Positions 52,985 to 61,626 of a stretch of DNA of 64,000 nucleotides are shown piece after piece. The stretch lies in assembly GCF_003634935.1 (NCBI RefSeq), contig NZ_RBXO01000001.1, forward strand, positions 2,257,501 to 2,321,500, given 5' to 3'. The stretch comes from Saccharothrix australiensis (lineage in GTDB: Bacteria; Actinomycetota; Actinomycetes; Mycobacteriales; Pseudonocardiaceae). The position numbers and the translations under genes were made by a program. Each line of letters opens with the position of its first letter. Position 1 is the first letter of the stretch. A model generated the notes under the pieces. It worked only from the letters and a program-made list of their open reading frames with translations. It was not told the DNA's origin and made no database searches.

Positions 52985-53092
52985 TCACAGAGTAGTGGCG
53001 GTGCGCACGTACCGGGCAGGTCGCCGGTCCGGGTGGAGGGGCCGGGTGCCCGCGGCGCTCCGGGGCGCGGCGGAAGCAGTTGCCCACAACGC

Positions 53093-53144
53093 GGAACTCC
53101 TGGTGTGCCGGCCGGTGTTCACCCGCCGTTCCACCAGGAGTTCC
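53093..53144. repeat. long perfect inverted repeat
   Basis: GGAACTCCTGGTG and CACCAGGAGTTCC, 13-bp arms without mismatch and a 26-nt loop, in the gap between the EF-hand gene (ends 53252, minus) and padR. It could be the terminator of the EF-hand gene, though it is 108 bp beyond the stop. Confidence 0.6.
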
Positions 53145-53251
53145 ATTGTTGTCGTGCACGCCGCTCGCGGGCCGTGTCATCGCGATTGTCCGGTAATGCC
53201 GTCCGTCCCCGACTCGCGTCCGGAATCGCGCGTCAACGGGAATTCCCTGGA

Positions 53252-53800
53252 TCAGGCGCCGAGCATGTGGGCGCCTTTCATCGACTCGTCGGTCGCGGTG
53301 AAGACGCCGCGCACGTTCGCGGTGAACTCGGCCTGGTCGACGAGGGCGTCGCTGTTGGCGTCCATCGCGGCGAAGGCGACCGCGGCCGTCTGCTCCGCGT
53401 CGCGCACCTCCGCGCTCCGGTACAGCGCCGCCAGCACGCCCTGGTCGATGCGGCCGTCGCCGTCGCGGTCGATCAACTCGAAGCACCTGTCGGACGCGGT
53501 GGCCCACAGGTCCGCCACCGCCGCCGTGGACAGCCGGCCCGCCAGGTGGGCCTGCTCGAACTCCTCCCGCGTCACGGCGTCGTCGCGGTCGGTGTCCGCC
53601 GCGCCGCGCACGTACTCCCACACGCGCCGGTAGGCCGCCAGCAGGCGCACGGCCTCGGGCGCGTCCGGCGCGACCGCGAACTCCCGGCTGATCGCGCTCG
53701 TCTTGTCCTCGAAATCGGCCCATTCCACCCGACCGTCGCCATCCAGGTCGAGCACCGCGAAAACGCGGTCGACATTCCTCGTCGGCAGTTGCTCGGACAT
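53252..53800 (-). CDS. EF-hand calcium-binding protein
   Basis: 182 residues, cytosolic, calerythrin/sarcoplasmic-type with four EF-hand positions: DLDGDGRVEWAD (18-29), DTDRDDAVTREE, DRDGDGRIDQGV and DANSDALVDQAE. Loops one and three have full acidic ligand sets; two and four are less canonical. Actinomycete homologues (calerythrin of Saccharopolyspora) bind calcium with high affinity and are thought to buffer or sense it. ATG at 53800. Monocistronic. Confidence 0.9.
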   Translation of the reverse strand: MSEQLPTRNVDRVFAVLDLDGDGRVEWADFEDKTSAISREFAVAPDAPEAVRLLAAYRRVWEYVRGAADTDRDDAVTREEFEQAHLAGRLSTAAVADLWATASDRCFELIDRDGDGRIDQGVLAALYRSAEVRDAEQTAAVAFAAMDANSDALVDQAEFTANVRGVFTATDESMKGAHMLGA

Positions 53801-54034
53801 GCGGATGCCTCGCCTTCGTGGTCGACCCTGCCTTTGGTCGGAGGGTAGCGAAAGCGCGAATCCGGGGCGTCGGGGAAACGGGTCGGTCGTTTCACTCGAT
53901 GCGGTGGCACGCGAACTGCCCGACAACGACCGCCAGTGGCACTCGCACCGCCGACCGCGTGAATTCCGGGTTCCGCGCCGGCCCTGTCGACGGCCTGCCC
54001 GTCCGCCGAGAAGCGGTCAGCGGCGTCGGCCGGC

Positions 54035-54910
54035 TCAGTCGGTGGTGTCGCGCCGGCGGCGGTGGAGGAGGAGGAAGGCGCCGCTCGCGAGCACGAGCAC
54101 CGCGCTCGAACCGCCGACGACCAGCCACGTCGAGGGCGGCACGTGCTGCTCCGCCTCCGTGCTCGGGGCGTCGTAGCCGCTGGAGAAGCCCTTGGTGTCG
54201 TACTCCGACCCCGCCTGCTTGTCGGCGTAGCGCTCCTTGACCAGCTTCTGGTAGTCGCTCAGCGACATCGACGCCTGGCCGCCCAGGCCCTGCCGTGCCT
54301 GGTCGTTGAGCGGCGTGACCGTGGTGACCTTGAGCTGGTACCACCCGCGGATCTGCGGTTCGGCGAACACCACGCTGCCCAGCTCGGCCTGGCCGGCGAA
54401 GGCGGCGTCGCTGTCGCCGTCGCGCACCGCCGCCAGGTGCCAGCCGCCGCCCTCGGTGGGGTTGAGCATGACGGTGGCCTGGCGGTCGTTGACGGTGACG
54501 CTCAACGACGACACCAGGCGGCTCAGCTTGACCGCCTCGGTGGGGATGGGCTGGGCCGTGCCCGCGGCGAAGCCCGGCGTGATCTCGTTGACCGCCAACG
54601 GGTCCTTGATCGTGAAGGTCGGCAGGCCCTCGCACGGGTCCGCCTTGTCGGGTATCGGCCGCGGTGACGAGGACCCGCCACGGGGCAACGGCACGCTCAG
54701 GAAGCGGCAGACGGCGTTGCGCACGGCGGGTGACTTCACCGCGTCGAGCGCGGCCTGGTAGTCGGGGATGTTCGGCAGCGGGTCCTCGGCCTGGGCCGCG
54801 TGGCCGGGGCCGGTCGCGCACAGCAGCGCGGTCGCGCCCACTGCCAGGACTGCGGTCAGGCGGGAGAGGCGTGGCGCCGTTCGCTCGCCGGATGTCGGTG
54901 TTTCGCGCAT
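54035..54910 (-). CDS. secreted, membrane-anchored protein of unknown function
   Basis: 291 residues: signal peptide (1 to about 39), an exported domain of about 200 residues with two cysteines (RNAVCRFL and KADPCEGLP), a low-complexity stretch, then one membrane helix (WLVVGGSSAVLVLASGAFLLL) and an RRRR stop-transfer tail. No family recognised. It starts 10 bp after the stop of the cysteine protease gene, so it is in one operon with it. It may anchor, present or inhibit the protease at the cell surface. Confidence 0.65.
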   Translation of the reverse strand: MRETPTSGERTAPRLSRLTAVLAVGATALLCATGPGHAAQAEDPLPNIPDYQAALDAVKSPAVRNAVCRFLSVPLPRGGSSSPRPIPDKADPCEGLPTFTIKDPLAVNEITPGFAAGTAQPIPTEAVKLSRLVSSLSVTVNDRQATVMLNPTEGGGWHLAAVRDGDSDAAFAGQAELGSVVFAEPQIRGWYQLKVTTVTPLNDQARQGLGGQASMSLSDYQKLVKERYADKQAGSEYDTKGFSSGYDAPSTEAEQHVPPSTWLVVGGSSAVLVLASGAFLLLHRRRRDTTD

Positions 54911-54920
54911 GACGCCTGCC

Positions 54921-55484
54921 TTAACGGGAGATGCCGATCCGGGAGTGGGTCCACTTGAACGAGTTGTTGCTGACGTAGTCGTTGTAGTTCCACCACGTGT
55001 AGGTGGTGGTGTCCGGCCAGGGGTCGGCCACGCCGATGGTGTTGTTGGACGTGTCGAAGCCGTAGACGACGTTCATGTGGCCGCCACCCGAGGTCCACCC
55101 GATGCGCGCGCCGAGCGGACGGGCCGCCTTGACGTCGGTGTAGACCTGGTTGAACGACGCCGCGTTGTTCAGGCCCGAGCCGGTGTGCGCCATGCCGAGG
55201 CTCTTCCACCCCTTGGCCATGTCGTCGAGGGTGGCGGGCTGGTTGTTGCAGCCGTAGTAGGGCTGGGCGCGGTTGCAGAAGTCGGCCTGCGTGCTGCCGT
55301 AGCCCTGGAACTTGGCGATCGTCAGGCCGGAGGCGACCCAGCACCACTGGGTCTTCTCCTGCTTGAGCATGGTGATCTCGTCGTATGCCGCTTCCGCCTG
55401 GGCCGTGCCACCGGCGGCCACGAGCAACCCGGAGGTCGTCAGCGCGATGGCCGACGCCGCGGCCGCGAACTTGAACCTGCCCAT
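54921..55484 (-). CDS. secreted papain-like cysteine protease
   Basis: 187 residues from the ATG at 55484. Signal peptide cut near AQA-EA (30). The nucleophile is C48 in QEKTQWCWVASG, the histidine H136 in GGGHMNVVYGFD, and D154 of VADPWPD completes the triad, the pattern of AvrRpt2/C39-like secreted papain-fold proteases. The mature enzyme has little or no pro-region. Operon with a membrane-anchored protein. Actinomycete AvrRpt2-like genes are known in plant-associated species, but no such role is shown here. Confidence 0.8.
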   Translation of the reverse strand: MGRFKFAAAASAIALTTSGLLVAAGGTAQAEAAYDEITMLKQEKTQWCWVASGLTIAKFQGYGSTQADFCNRAQPYYGCNNQPATLDDMAKGWKSLGMAHTGSGLNNAASFNQVYTDVKAARPLGARIGWTSGGGHMNVVYGFDTSNNTIGVADPWPDTTTYTWWNYNDYVSNNSFKWTHSRIGISR

Positions 55485-55692
55485 CTTCCTGCCTTCCCGT
55501 GCGCACGAGGAGTGCCGGGCGACCTGCATGGATATGACAGCGCGAAATGTCGTGGCCACACAGGGACGCGCGGGAATTACGCTCATAAGAGTGAACCGTC
55601 CCGGTCCTCTGTGGACCATGATCCGGTGACCTTCGGGCGACTCGCGTGCGGGCGCTGCCGGGCGACGAGCAGCTGGGAACGGCTCGCCGGGC

Positions 55693-56148
55693 TCAGGGCG
55701 AGGCGTCGGACGACCCCGTGATCCCGTGGTTCCCCGTCGTCGTGCCGGAAACGGCGTCGAGCAGCCGCGTGAGCGCCGGGCGGTCGTCCGGCGCCAGGCG
55801 GTCGGTGTAGGGCGCGAGGGCCGAGCGGATCTCCTCCTGCACCCGTTCCGCGAGTTCGCGCCCCTCCGGGGTGATGAACACGTCGACCACCCGGCGGTCC
55901 TCCGACGACTTGCCCCGTGCCACGAGACCCCGGCGCTCGGCCCGTTCGACGAGGCCGGACATCGTGGACTTGTCCAGCCCCAGGAAGGCGGCCAGCTCGG
56001 TCATGCGCGGTCGGCGGTCGCGCAGGAGGCCGAGCAGCCGCAGCTGGGTGAGGGACAGGTCGTGGCCGGCTCCGATGCGGGTGAGCACGGCCATCATCCG
56101 GAAGGACGTCCGGACCAGGGCGTCGTGGAGCGCGTCATCGGGCCTCAT
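55693..56148 (-). CDS. MarR-family regulator
   Basis: 151 residues from the ATG at 56148. Winged helix: LSLTQLRLLGLLRD, MTELAAFLGLDKSTMSGLVE, then the wing EDRRVVDVFITPEG. It diverges from an FAD monooxygenase gene; the gap holds a two-tier palindrome at 56167-56216, so it most likely represses both genes and is released by a phenolic or drug ligand. Confidence 0.9.
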   Translation of the reverse strand: MRPDDALHDALVRTSFRMMAVLTRIGAGHDLSLTQLRLLGLLRDRRPRMTELAAFLGLDKSTMSGLVERAERRGLVARGKSSEDRRVVDVFITPEGRELAERVQEEIRSALAPYTDRLAPDDRPALTRLLDAVSGTTTGNHGITGSSDASP

Positions 56149-56166
56149 GCGGTGATCGTACTTGAC

Positions 56167-56216
56167 ATGGTTCGCACTACCAACCAAACTGCCATGTAGT
56201 TGGTAGTACAAACCAT
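56167..56216. promoter_or_regulatory. MarR operator, two-tier palindrome
   Basis: ATGGTT-N3-ACTACCAAC-N14-GTTGGTAGT-N3-AACCAT: inner arms 56176-56184 and 56199-56207, outer arms 56167-56172 and 56211-56216, all perfect and evenly spaced. A TTGACA at 56162-56167 could be the -35 of the monooxygenase promoter. Confidence 0.7.
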
Positions 56217-56266
56217 CGCGGGCTCGTCGCCCGCGCGCCACCGGTCCACCCGCACGAAGGAGAGCC

Positions 56267-57493
56267 GTGCCCGCCACCAACCGCAAGCGTTGCCTCGTCG
56301 TCGGCCTCGGCATCAGCGGTCTCGCCACCGCGATCCGCCTGCGCCGGATCGGCTGGGAGCCGGTGATCGTGGAACGTGCGCCGGACCGCCGGCCGGGCGG
56401 CTACTTCGTCGCCCTCTTCGGCGCGGGGCTGGCCGCCGCGCGCCGGCTCGGCTTCGACCACGCCATACCCGACCGGTCCGTGCCCGGCGGGCGGACCTTC
56501 ACCGTCACCAGGGACGGCGACCGCGAACCCGGCCTGGGGTTCAGCGACCTCGCGGGCGACCGGCGGATGATGCTGCGCGGCGACGTCGAGAGCGCCGCGT
56601 TCGACGCGCTCCCCGCAGACGTCGAGATCCGCTACGCGACGTGGCCCACCAGGATCGAGCAGGACGGGTCCGGTGTGGACGTCACCCTCGAACACGGCGG
56701 CGTGGCCCGCACCGAGCGGTTCTTCCTCGTCGTCGGTGCGGACGGGCTGCGTTCCACGGTCCGCCGGCTCGTTTTCGGTCCGCACGAACGACATCTGCAC
56801 CGGCTCGGCTACATGACCGCGGCACTCGCCCTGCCGGGCCCGCTCGGGGGAGCGCCGCCGCGCGACGGCATCAGCCTCTTCGAGCCCGGCCGCGCGCTGT
56901 GGCTGTTCCCCTTCGTGGACCGCCCCCACAGCCTGCTGTTCTCCTACCGCACCGACGACGTGGACGGGCAGTTCACCGGGCGGCCCGCGGATCGCGTCCG
57001 CGCCGCGTTCGGCCCGGAACCGGCGGGCCCGCTGCTCGGCCGGGCGCTGGACGAGCTGGACGACGCCGACAGCTTCCTGTTCGACACCGTGGAGCAGGCG
57101 CGGATGGCGGCGTGGTCCAGCGGTCGGGTGGTGCTCGTCGGCGACTCGGCGTGGTGCGTGGGCCTCTACGCCGGCATGGGCGTCTCCGCCGCGCTCGCGG
57201 GGGCCGACCTGCTCGGCACCGCGCTGGACCGCCACGCCGGCGACGTCCCCGGCGCGCTGCGGTCGTGGGAATCCCGGCTGCGCCCGTTCATCACCGGCTA
57301 CCAGCGTACGGGCGTCCGGGGGCGGCTCTTCTTCACGCCCGACAACCAGCGGCAGATCGCACTCCGGTCGATCACCGCACGCGGCACCCGACTTCCCGTG
57401 ATCGGCGACGCGCTGCGCTCCCTGCGGAGCAGGAGCAGGGTCAACCGGGAGCGCGACTTCGACATCGCGCGCGGCTCGTCGTCGGCGGCCTGA
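56267..57493 (+). CDS. FAD-dependent monooxygenase (TetX-like)
   Basis: 408 residues from a GTG with GAAGGAGA upstream. FAD fold VVGLGISGLATA near 12-23, the DG motif GADGLRSTVRR, and the second FAD motif RVVLVGDSAWCVG; here the usual GDAAH-P is changed to GDSAWCVGLYAG. The length suits the class A two-domain oxygenases such as the tetracycline-inactivating TetX or PgaE-like enzymes without the thioredoxin domain. Controlled by the divergent MarR gene. It probably hydroxylates an aromatic compound or antibiotic. Confidence 0.85.
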   Translation: MPATNRKRCLVVGLGISGLATAIRLRRIGWEPVIVERAPDRRPGGYFVALFGAGLAAARRLGFDHAIPDRSVPGGRTFTVTRDGDREPGLGFSDLAGDRRMMLRGDVESAAFDALPADVEIRYATWPTRIEQDGSGVDVTLEHGGVARTERFFLVVGADGLRSTVRRLVFGPHERHLHRLGYMTAALALPGPLGGAPPRDGISLFEPGRALWLFPFVDRPHSLLFSYRTDDVDGQFTGRPADRVRAAFGPEPAGPLLGRALDELDDADSFLFDTVEQARMAAWSSGRVVLVGDSAWCVGLYAGMGVSAALAGADLLGTALDRHAGDVPGALRSWESRLRPFITGYQRTGVRGRLFFTPDNQRQIALRSITARGTRLPVIGDALRSLRSRSRVNRERDFDIARGSSSAA

Positions 57494-57518
57494 CGGTCCG
57501 CGTGAGGACCGTCAGGCC
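57487..57518. terminator. shared terminator hairpin
   Basis: GGCCTGACGGTCC pairs perfectly with GGACCGTCAGGCC (13 bp, 6-nt loop). It overlaps the stop codons of both convergent genes (FAD monooxygenase and NarL regulator) and can serve both. Confidence 0.8.
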
Positions 57519-58171
57519 ACCAAGCCGTGCCGGTACGCGTAGACGACGGCTTGCACGCGGTCGCGGAGGTCGAGCTTGGTGAGGATGCGGGACACGTAGG
57601 TCTTGACGGTCTCGTGGCTGATCACCAGCGTCGCGGCGATCTCGCCGTTGGACAGGCCGTCCGCGATGAGGCGCAGGACTTCGAGTTCCCGCGCGGTCAG
57701 CGGGATGTCGTCCGGCGCGCCCCGCGCTGGCCGTATCCGCTCGGCGTACCGGCCGACGAGCTGACGGGTCACCTCGGGCGCGAGCAGCGCCCACCCGGTC
57801 GCGACCGTGCGGATGCCGTGCAGCAGCTGCGCGGGCGGCGCGTCCTTGAGCAGGAACCCGCTGGCGCCCGCGCGCAGCGCCTCGTACACGTACTCGTCCA
57901 GGTTGAACGTCGTCACGACGAGCACCTTGGCCGGGTTCGCGACGTCCGCGCCCGCCAGCAGGCGCGTCGCCTCGATGCCGTCGAGCACCGGCATCCGGAC
58001 GTCCATCACCACCACGTCGGGGCGCAACCGCTCGGCGAGGTCGACGGCGGCGCGCCCGTCACCGCACTCGCCCACGACCTCAAGGTCGGGCTGCGCGTCG
58101 ATGATCGTCGCGAACCCCGTGCGCACCAACGCCTGGTCGTCGCACACCAGCACCCGGACCGGTCCGCTCAC
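57512..58171 (-). CDS. NarL-family response regulator
   Basis: 219 residues. Receiver with the DD pair at 11-12, phospho-acceptor D57 (VVMDVRMPV) and FLLKDA; the C-terminal LuxR helix-turn-helix has LTARELEVLRLIADGLSNGE and SHETVKTYVSRILTKL. The GTG start at 58171 overlaps the kinase stop (GTGA). It is the partner of the kinase encoded just upstream. Confidence 0.93.
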   Translation of the reverse strand: MSGPVRVLVCDDQALVRTGFATIIDAQPDLEVVGECGDGRAAVDLAERLRPDVVVMDVRMPVLDGIEATRLLAGADVANPAKVLVVTTFNLDEYVYEALRAGASGFLLKDAPPAQLLHGIRTVATGWALLAPEVTRQLVGRYAERIRPARGAPDDIPLTARELEVLRLIADGLSNGEIAATLVISHETVKTYVSRILTKLDLRDRVQAVVYAYRHGLVA

Positions 58172-59313
58172 GACGGGCTCCCCGCCGGGATGCGGGCGCG
58201 CACCACGAAGTCGCCGCCCCGCCTGCCCGCGCTGAACTCGCCGCCGAGCACGCCGACCCGCTCGCGCAGCCCGGCGAGGCCGCGTCCGCTCCCGCCCGGT
58301 GACGCGGCGGACGAATTCCCGCCCTCGGTGCCGACCTCCACCACGATCTCGCTCCCGCCGTGCCGCACGCGCACCGTGGTCCGGTTGCCGTGCGCGTACT
58401 TGAGCGCGTTGGTCAACGCCTCCTGCACCACCCGGTACGCCACCACCCTCGCGCTCCCCGCCGGCGGCACGCCCTCCTCGGTGAACTCCACCGGCTGCCC
58501 GGCGCGCCTGGTCTGCTCCACGAGCGCGCTCAGCTCGCCGACGGACGGCGCGCGCGGATCGGCGGCGTGGTCCGGGTTCAGCACGTCGAGCAGGTGCCGC
58601 AGGTCCGCGATGGACCGGCGGCCGGTGTCGGTGATCGCGGCCAGCGCCTGGTCGAGGCGCTCGGGGGACGCGGTCAGGTACCGCGCCGCCTCGGCTTGCA
58701 CGACCATCGCCGTCACGTGGTGGGTCACGACGTCGTGCAGCTCGCGCGCGATGCGGGCGCGCTCGGCGAGCCGGGTGACCTCGGCCACGTGACCGCGGCG
58801 CTCCGCCTCCGCGGTCCTGGACAGCCGCAGCCACGCACCGACCGCCCACGCGGCGGCCAGCGCCAGGTAGAACGTCGTGAACCCGGCCACGCCCTCGGTC
58901 GACCCCTGCCGGTCGAGCGCGGCGGCCAGCGGCACGTACGCCGCGGAGGCCAGCACGGCGGTGGTGCGGCGGTGGTGGTCCAGGTGGAGCCCGGTGCTCA
59001 GCAGCGCGAGGGGGAGCGCGGTGCCCGCGACCGCGTGGTAGCCGAGGAGCTGGTCGGCCGCGAACCCCGTGCACACCAGCGCGAGGCACAGGAGCGGCCA
59101 CCTCCTGCGCACGACCAGCGGCAGGCACTCCAGCGCGATCACGGCCACGGCCAACGCGTCCATCGGGCGGGTCGGGAGGTCGCCGAGCTGGGTGCCCCGG
59201 CTGTGCAGCGCGGGCACCAGCGAAGCGAGCGCCAGCGCGAGCGCGAGCGGGACGTCCCGGACCGTGACGTCGCAGCGCTGCCACAGGTCCGGGATCTGCC
59301 GGAGGCCGATCAC
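58168..59313 (-). CDS. NarL-type sensor histidine kinase
   Basis: 381 residues. About five membrane helices in the first 160 residues, then the HisKA_3 dimerisation helix with RIARELHDVVTHHVTAM (phospho-histidine) and an HATPase domain with NALKYAHG and GRGLAGLRERV; the G1 aspartate box is altered (VVEVGTEGG in place of the normal DxGxG), which is unusual and may weaken ATP binding. GTG start overlaps the CPBP gene stop, and its own stop overlaps the regulator start, so the three genes form one coupled operon. Confidence 0.88.
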   Translation of the reverse strand: MIGLRQIPDLWQRCDVTVRDVPLALALALASLVPALHSRGTQLGDLPTRPMDALAVAVIALECLPLVVRRRWPLLCLALVCTGFAADQLLGYHAVAGTALPLALLSTGLHLDHHRRTTAVLASAAYVPLAAALDRQGSTEGVAGFTTFYLALAAAWAVGAWLRLSRTAEAERRGHVAEVTRLAERARIARELHDVVTHHVTAMVVQAEAARYLTASPERLDQALAAITDTGRRSIADLRHLLDVLNPDHAADPRAPSVGELSALVEQTRRAGQPVEFTEEGVPPAGSARVVAYRVVQEALTNALKYAHGNRTTVRVRHGGSEIVVEVGTEGGNSSAASPGGSGRGLAGLRERVGVLGGEFSAGRRGGDFVVRARIPAGSPS

Positions 59314-60158
59314 CCGGCGAGCGTAGCGGCGGTGGCCGAACGGCGGGGCAGCGCCACCAGGTTGCCGCGCCGCCGGGCCAGCCACAGGAACCCGGCCGTC
59401 ACCGCCACGCCCGCCAGCACCGAGTACCCGCTCGCCTCCGGGCCGAACTCGCCGCCGCTGAGCAGGAGCGGGCCGGACGTCACGCCGTCCAGCAGACCCT
59501 GCGGGGCGTCCTTGCCGGAGACGCTGGCGCTGAAGATGCCGCCCTGCGCGTAGTTCCAGCCGAAGTGCACGCCGATGGGCACCCACAGGTTCCGCGTGGC
59601 GGCGTAGGCGGCGGCCAGCATGAACCCGGCCTCGACGGCGATGGCGGACGCGGACCACAACGTGGCGTGCGGGTTGAACAGGTGCGCCGCGCCGAACAGC
59701 ACCCCGGTGAGCGCGAGCGACGCCCACGTGCCGATCCGCTGCTCGACGATGCGGAACAGGATGCCGCGGAACAGCAACTCCTCGGTCACGACGGCGGCGG
59801 CCATGAACCCGAGCAACGCCGTCGCGCCCGCCGGCGAGCCCCACCCCAGCACCTCGTAGCCGCCGAGGAACGCGATGTTCAGGATGACGGCGGCGAACAT
59901 GCCGAGGCCGATCAGCAACCCGCGCCCGAACGCGGGGCCCGCTCCCCGCAACGCCACCTCGACCGGTGCCCGGCGCTCGGTCCGCCGCACCACCTGGACG
60001 TAGGCGTACAGCGAGAGCGCCGCCGTCGCGAGGCCCAACGCCAGGGTGAGGGGCACATTCCACTGCACCGCGCCGACGATCGCGCTGCCGGCGAAAGCGA
60101 CCAGGGCGACCACACCGAACTGCAACAACAGTCGCATGAACAATCCTTCGTTCGACAT
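59310..60158 (-). CDS. CPBP-family intramembrane protease
   Basis: 282 residues, about eight membrane helices. The Abi/CAAX-protease motifs are present: E126-E127-x3-R131 (EELLFRG), H159 (FGAAHLFNP) and H198 (VHFGWNYAQG), which build a glutamate-dependent intramembrane site. ATG at 60158 or the internal ATG at 60137. First gene of the operon with a NarL kinase/regulator pair; it may process a membrane signal or give self-protection against a peptide. Confidence 0.85.
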   Translation of the reverse strand: MSNEGLFMRLLLQFGVVALVAFAGSAIVGAVQWNVPLTLALGLATAALSLYAYVQVVRRTERRAPVEVALRGAGPAFGRGLLIGLGMFAAVILNIAFLGGYEVLGWGSPAGATALLGFMAAAVVTEELLFRGILFRIVEQRIGTWASLALTGVLFGAAHLFNPHATLWSASAIAVEAGFMLAAAYAATRNLWVPIGVHFGWNYAQGGIFSASVSGKDAPQGLLDGVTSGPLLLSGGEFGPEASGYSVLAGVAVTAGFLWLARRRGNLVALPRRSATAATLAG

Positions 60159-60356
60159 CGGCGGCCGGTTCGCCGCCGATGCCCGGAACGCTAGGGATTC
60201 GCCGGCCCGGAGTCGTCACCGCGCAGTGGACACCTGCGTGTAGCTCGCACGGGGGACAAGCCCGTGGAGAAGGCGGGATCGGGCCGTGACTCCCACCGGC
60301 GGAGGCTCACTTCGGTGACTCGTCCCCGTGTCCGGTCCTCAGCCGGCCGCGCGATC

Positions 60357-60745
60357 ACGACGGGTACGGCAGGAGGTCGGCGTCGATCCGCTCCCGGTCG
60401 GCCCGGAGGTCGGCCAGCAGCTCCGGCTCGTGCCCCGAGCGGTCCGCGCACTCGCTCGGGTCGGCCACCAGGTCGAACAGCACGTCCTACCGCTGTTCGG
60501 GCGGATCTTCGCCGCGGTGGCGCGGTGGCGCTTCCACCTGTTCCGCCGCGGTGCCCGCTCGTCCCGCTGTCGCCAGAACAGGCCCGTCGTGGAGGGTCCT
60601 CGCCGCGCAGGAGGTGACTGGCGAGGCCGACGCCGTCCAGCGGCGTGCTCGGGTCGGGGTGCGCGCCGGAGACTTCGAGCAGCGTGGCGGTCCAGTCCGG
60701 CGTGCAGACCGGCACGTCGCTGACCCGCCCGCCGTCGACGCGGTC
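60357..60745 (-). pseudogene. sulfatase C-terminal remnant
   Basis: Read on the minus strand, one frame gives GRVSDVPVCTPDWTATLLEV and PLDGVGLASHLLRGEDP (about 60740-60600), then after frame breaks LFWRQRDERAPRR, and finally DVLFDLVADPSECADRSG to a stop at 60358. These are the last 130 residues of an arylsulfatase A-type enzyme, with at least two frameshifts and no N-terminal half. A dead gene. Confidence 0.65.
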
Positions 60746-61083
60746 GGCCGGCGCAGCGAGACCGACCGGCTCGCCGTCGCCGTGAACGGCGCCTTCGACG
60801 CCCGAATCCGCGCCGAGCACAACGTCCGGGCCTTCACCGCCGACGCGTCCCACGAGCTGCGCACCCCGCTGGCCGCGATCTCCGGCTGGCTCGACCTCTA
60901 CCACCAGGGCGGCCTCGCGGACGCCGACGCCCTCGACCGCGCGCTGGAGCGGGTCGACGACGAGGTGTGCCGGATGCGCCTGCTCGTCGCGGACGCGGGG
61001 GTCGTCGCGCCCAACTGCACCGTCCGCGTGCGCGCCGAACACCCGGTCCGGGTGCGCGGCGACGGGCCGAGGCTCGCGCGCGG
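60741..61083 (+). pseudogene. histidine kinase HisKA-region remnant
   Basis: The frame reads RLAVAVNGAFDARIRAEHNV, then AFTADASHELRTPLAAISGW (H-box), DEVCRMRLLV, and a shortened joint to VRVRAEHPVRVRGDGPRLARG. That is the HisKA domain and the very start of the ATPase domain of a sensor kinase; the sensor part and the N- and G-boxes are absent. It begins where the sulfatase remnant ends and stops where the AfsA remnant starts. Confidence 0.6.
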
Positions 61084-61218
61084 GACGTCGTGCTGTCGCC
61101 CGTCGGCCGCTCCGACAGCTGGCTGCCGCGCGTCGACCGGCGCCACCCGGTCCTGTTCGACCACCCGGTGGACCACGTGCCGGGGATGGCGCTCCAGGAG
61201 GCGGGCCGGCAGGCGTGA
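61084..61218 (+). pseudogene. AfsA-type hotdog remnant
   Basis: The frame DVVLSPVGRSDSWLPRVD-RRHPVLFDHPVDHVPGMALQ-EAGRQA then stops at TGA 61216. FDHPVDHVPGMxLxEAxRQA is the signature of AfsA/ScbA-like A-factor (gamma-butyrolactone) synthases; the second hotdog domain is missing. A broken piece of a signalling-molecule gene. Confidence 0.6.
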
Positions 61219-61339
61219 GCACGACGTCCGTCTACGGCCTTATGTCCACAGAGGAGTGTCCAAACCGGACTTGCGGACCGCGCTCACCTAGCCGGCGTCC
61301 CGCAGCCGCCTTCGCGCCGAGCAGGCGGTGCGCGGGTCC

Positions 61340-61605
61340 TGTCCGGCTTGACGCGATCCCGTGGTCCGGCGGGGAGACCTACCACGTCAGCCGCCCGCGA
61401 CCGGTCGGCTTCCGGTCGATCGTCCGGACGGTGTACCGGTCGCTGCGCCTCGACCTGCCGTCCCGCTCCCTGCCGGTCCGGGAGCACCGGGAGGCGACCC
61501 GCGCGGCGATGCCCGAGCTGACCGACCACCAGCACGAGCTGCTCGCGTCCGACCACTGGTACGACAGCAGCCGCATCCGGCGGGAGGTCGGGCAGAGCCC
61601 CGGTC
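61340..61605 (+). pseudogene. SDR/epimerase C-terminal remnant
   Basis: One frame reads GETYHVSRPRPVGFRSIVRT and then ELTDHQHELLASDHWYDSSR, followed by RIRREVG. This looks like the end of an extended SDR (NAD-dependent epimerase or acyl reductase type). No N-terminal nucleotide fold precedes it and there is no start. It is the last of four fragments in this stretch. Confidence 0.45.
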
Positions 61606-61626
61606 CCGCCCGTCCGCCTGCTCGGT

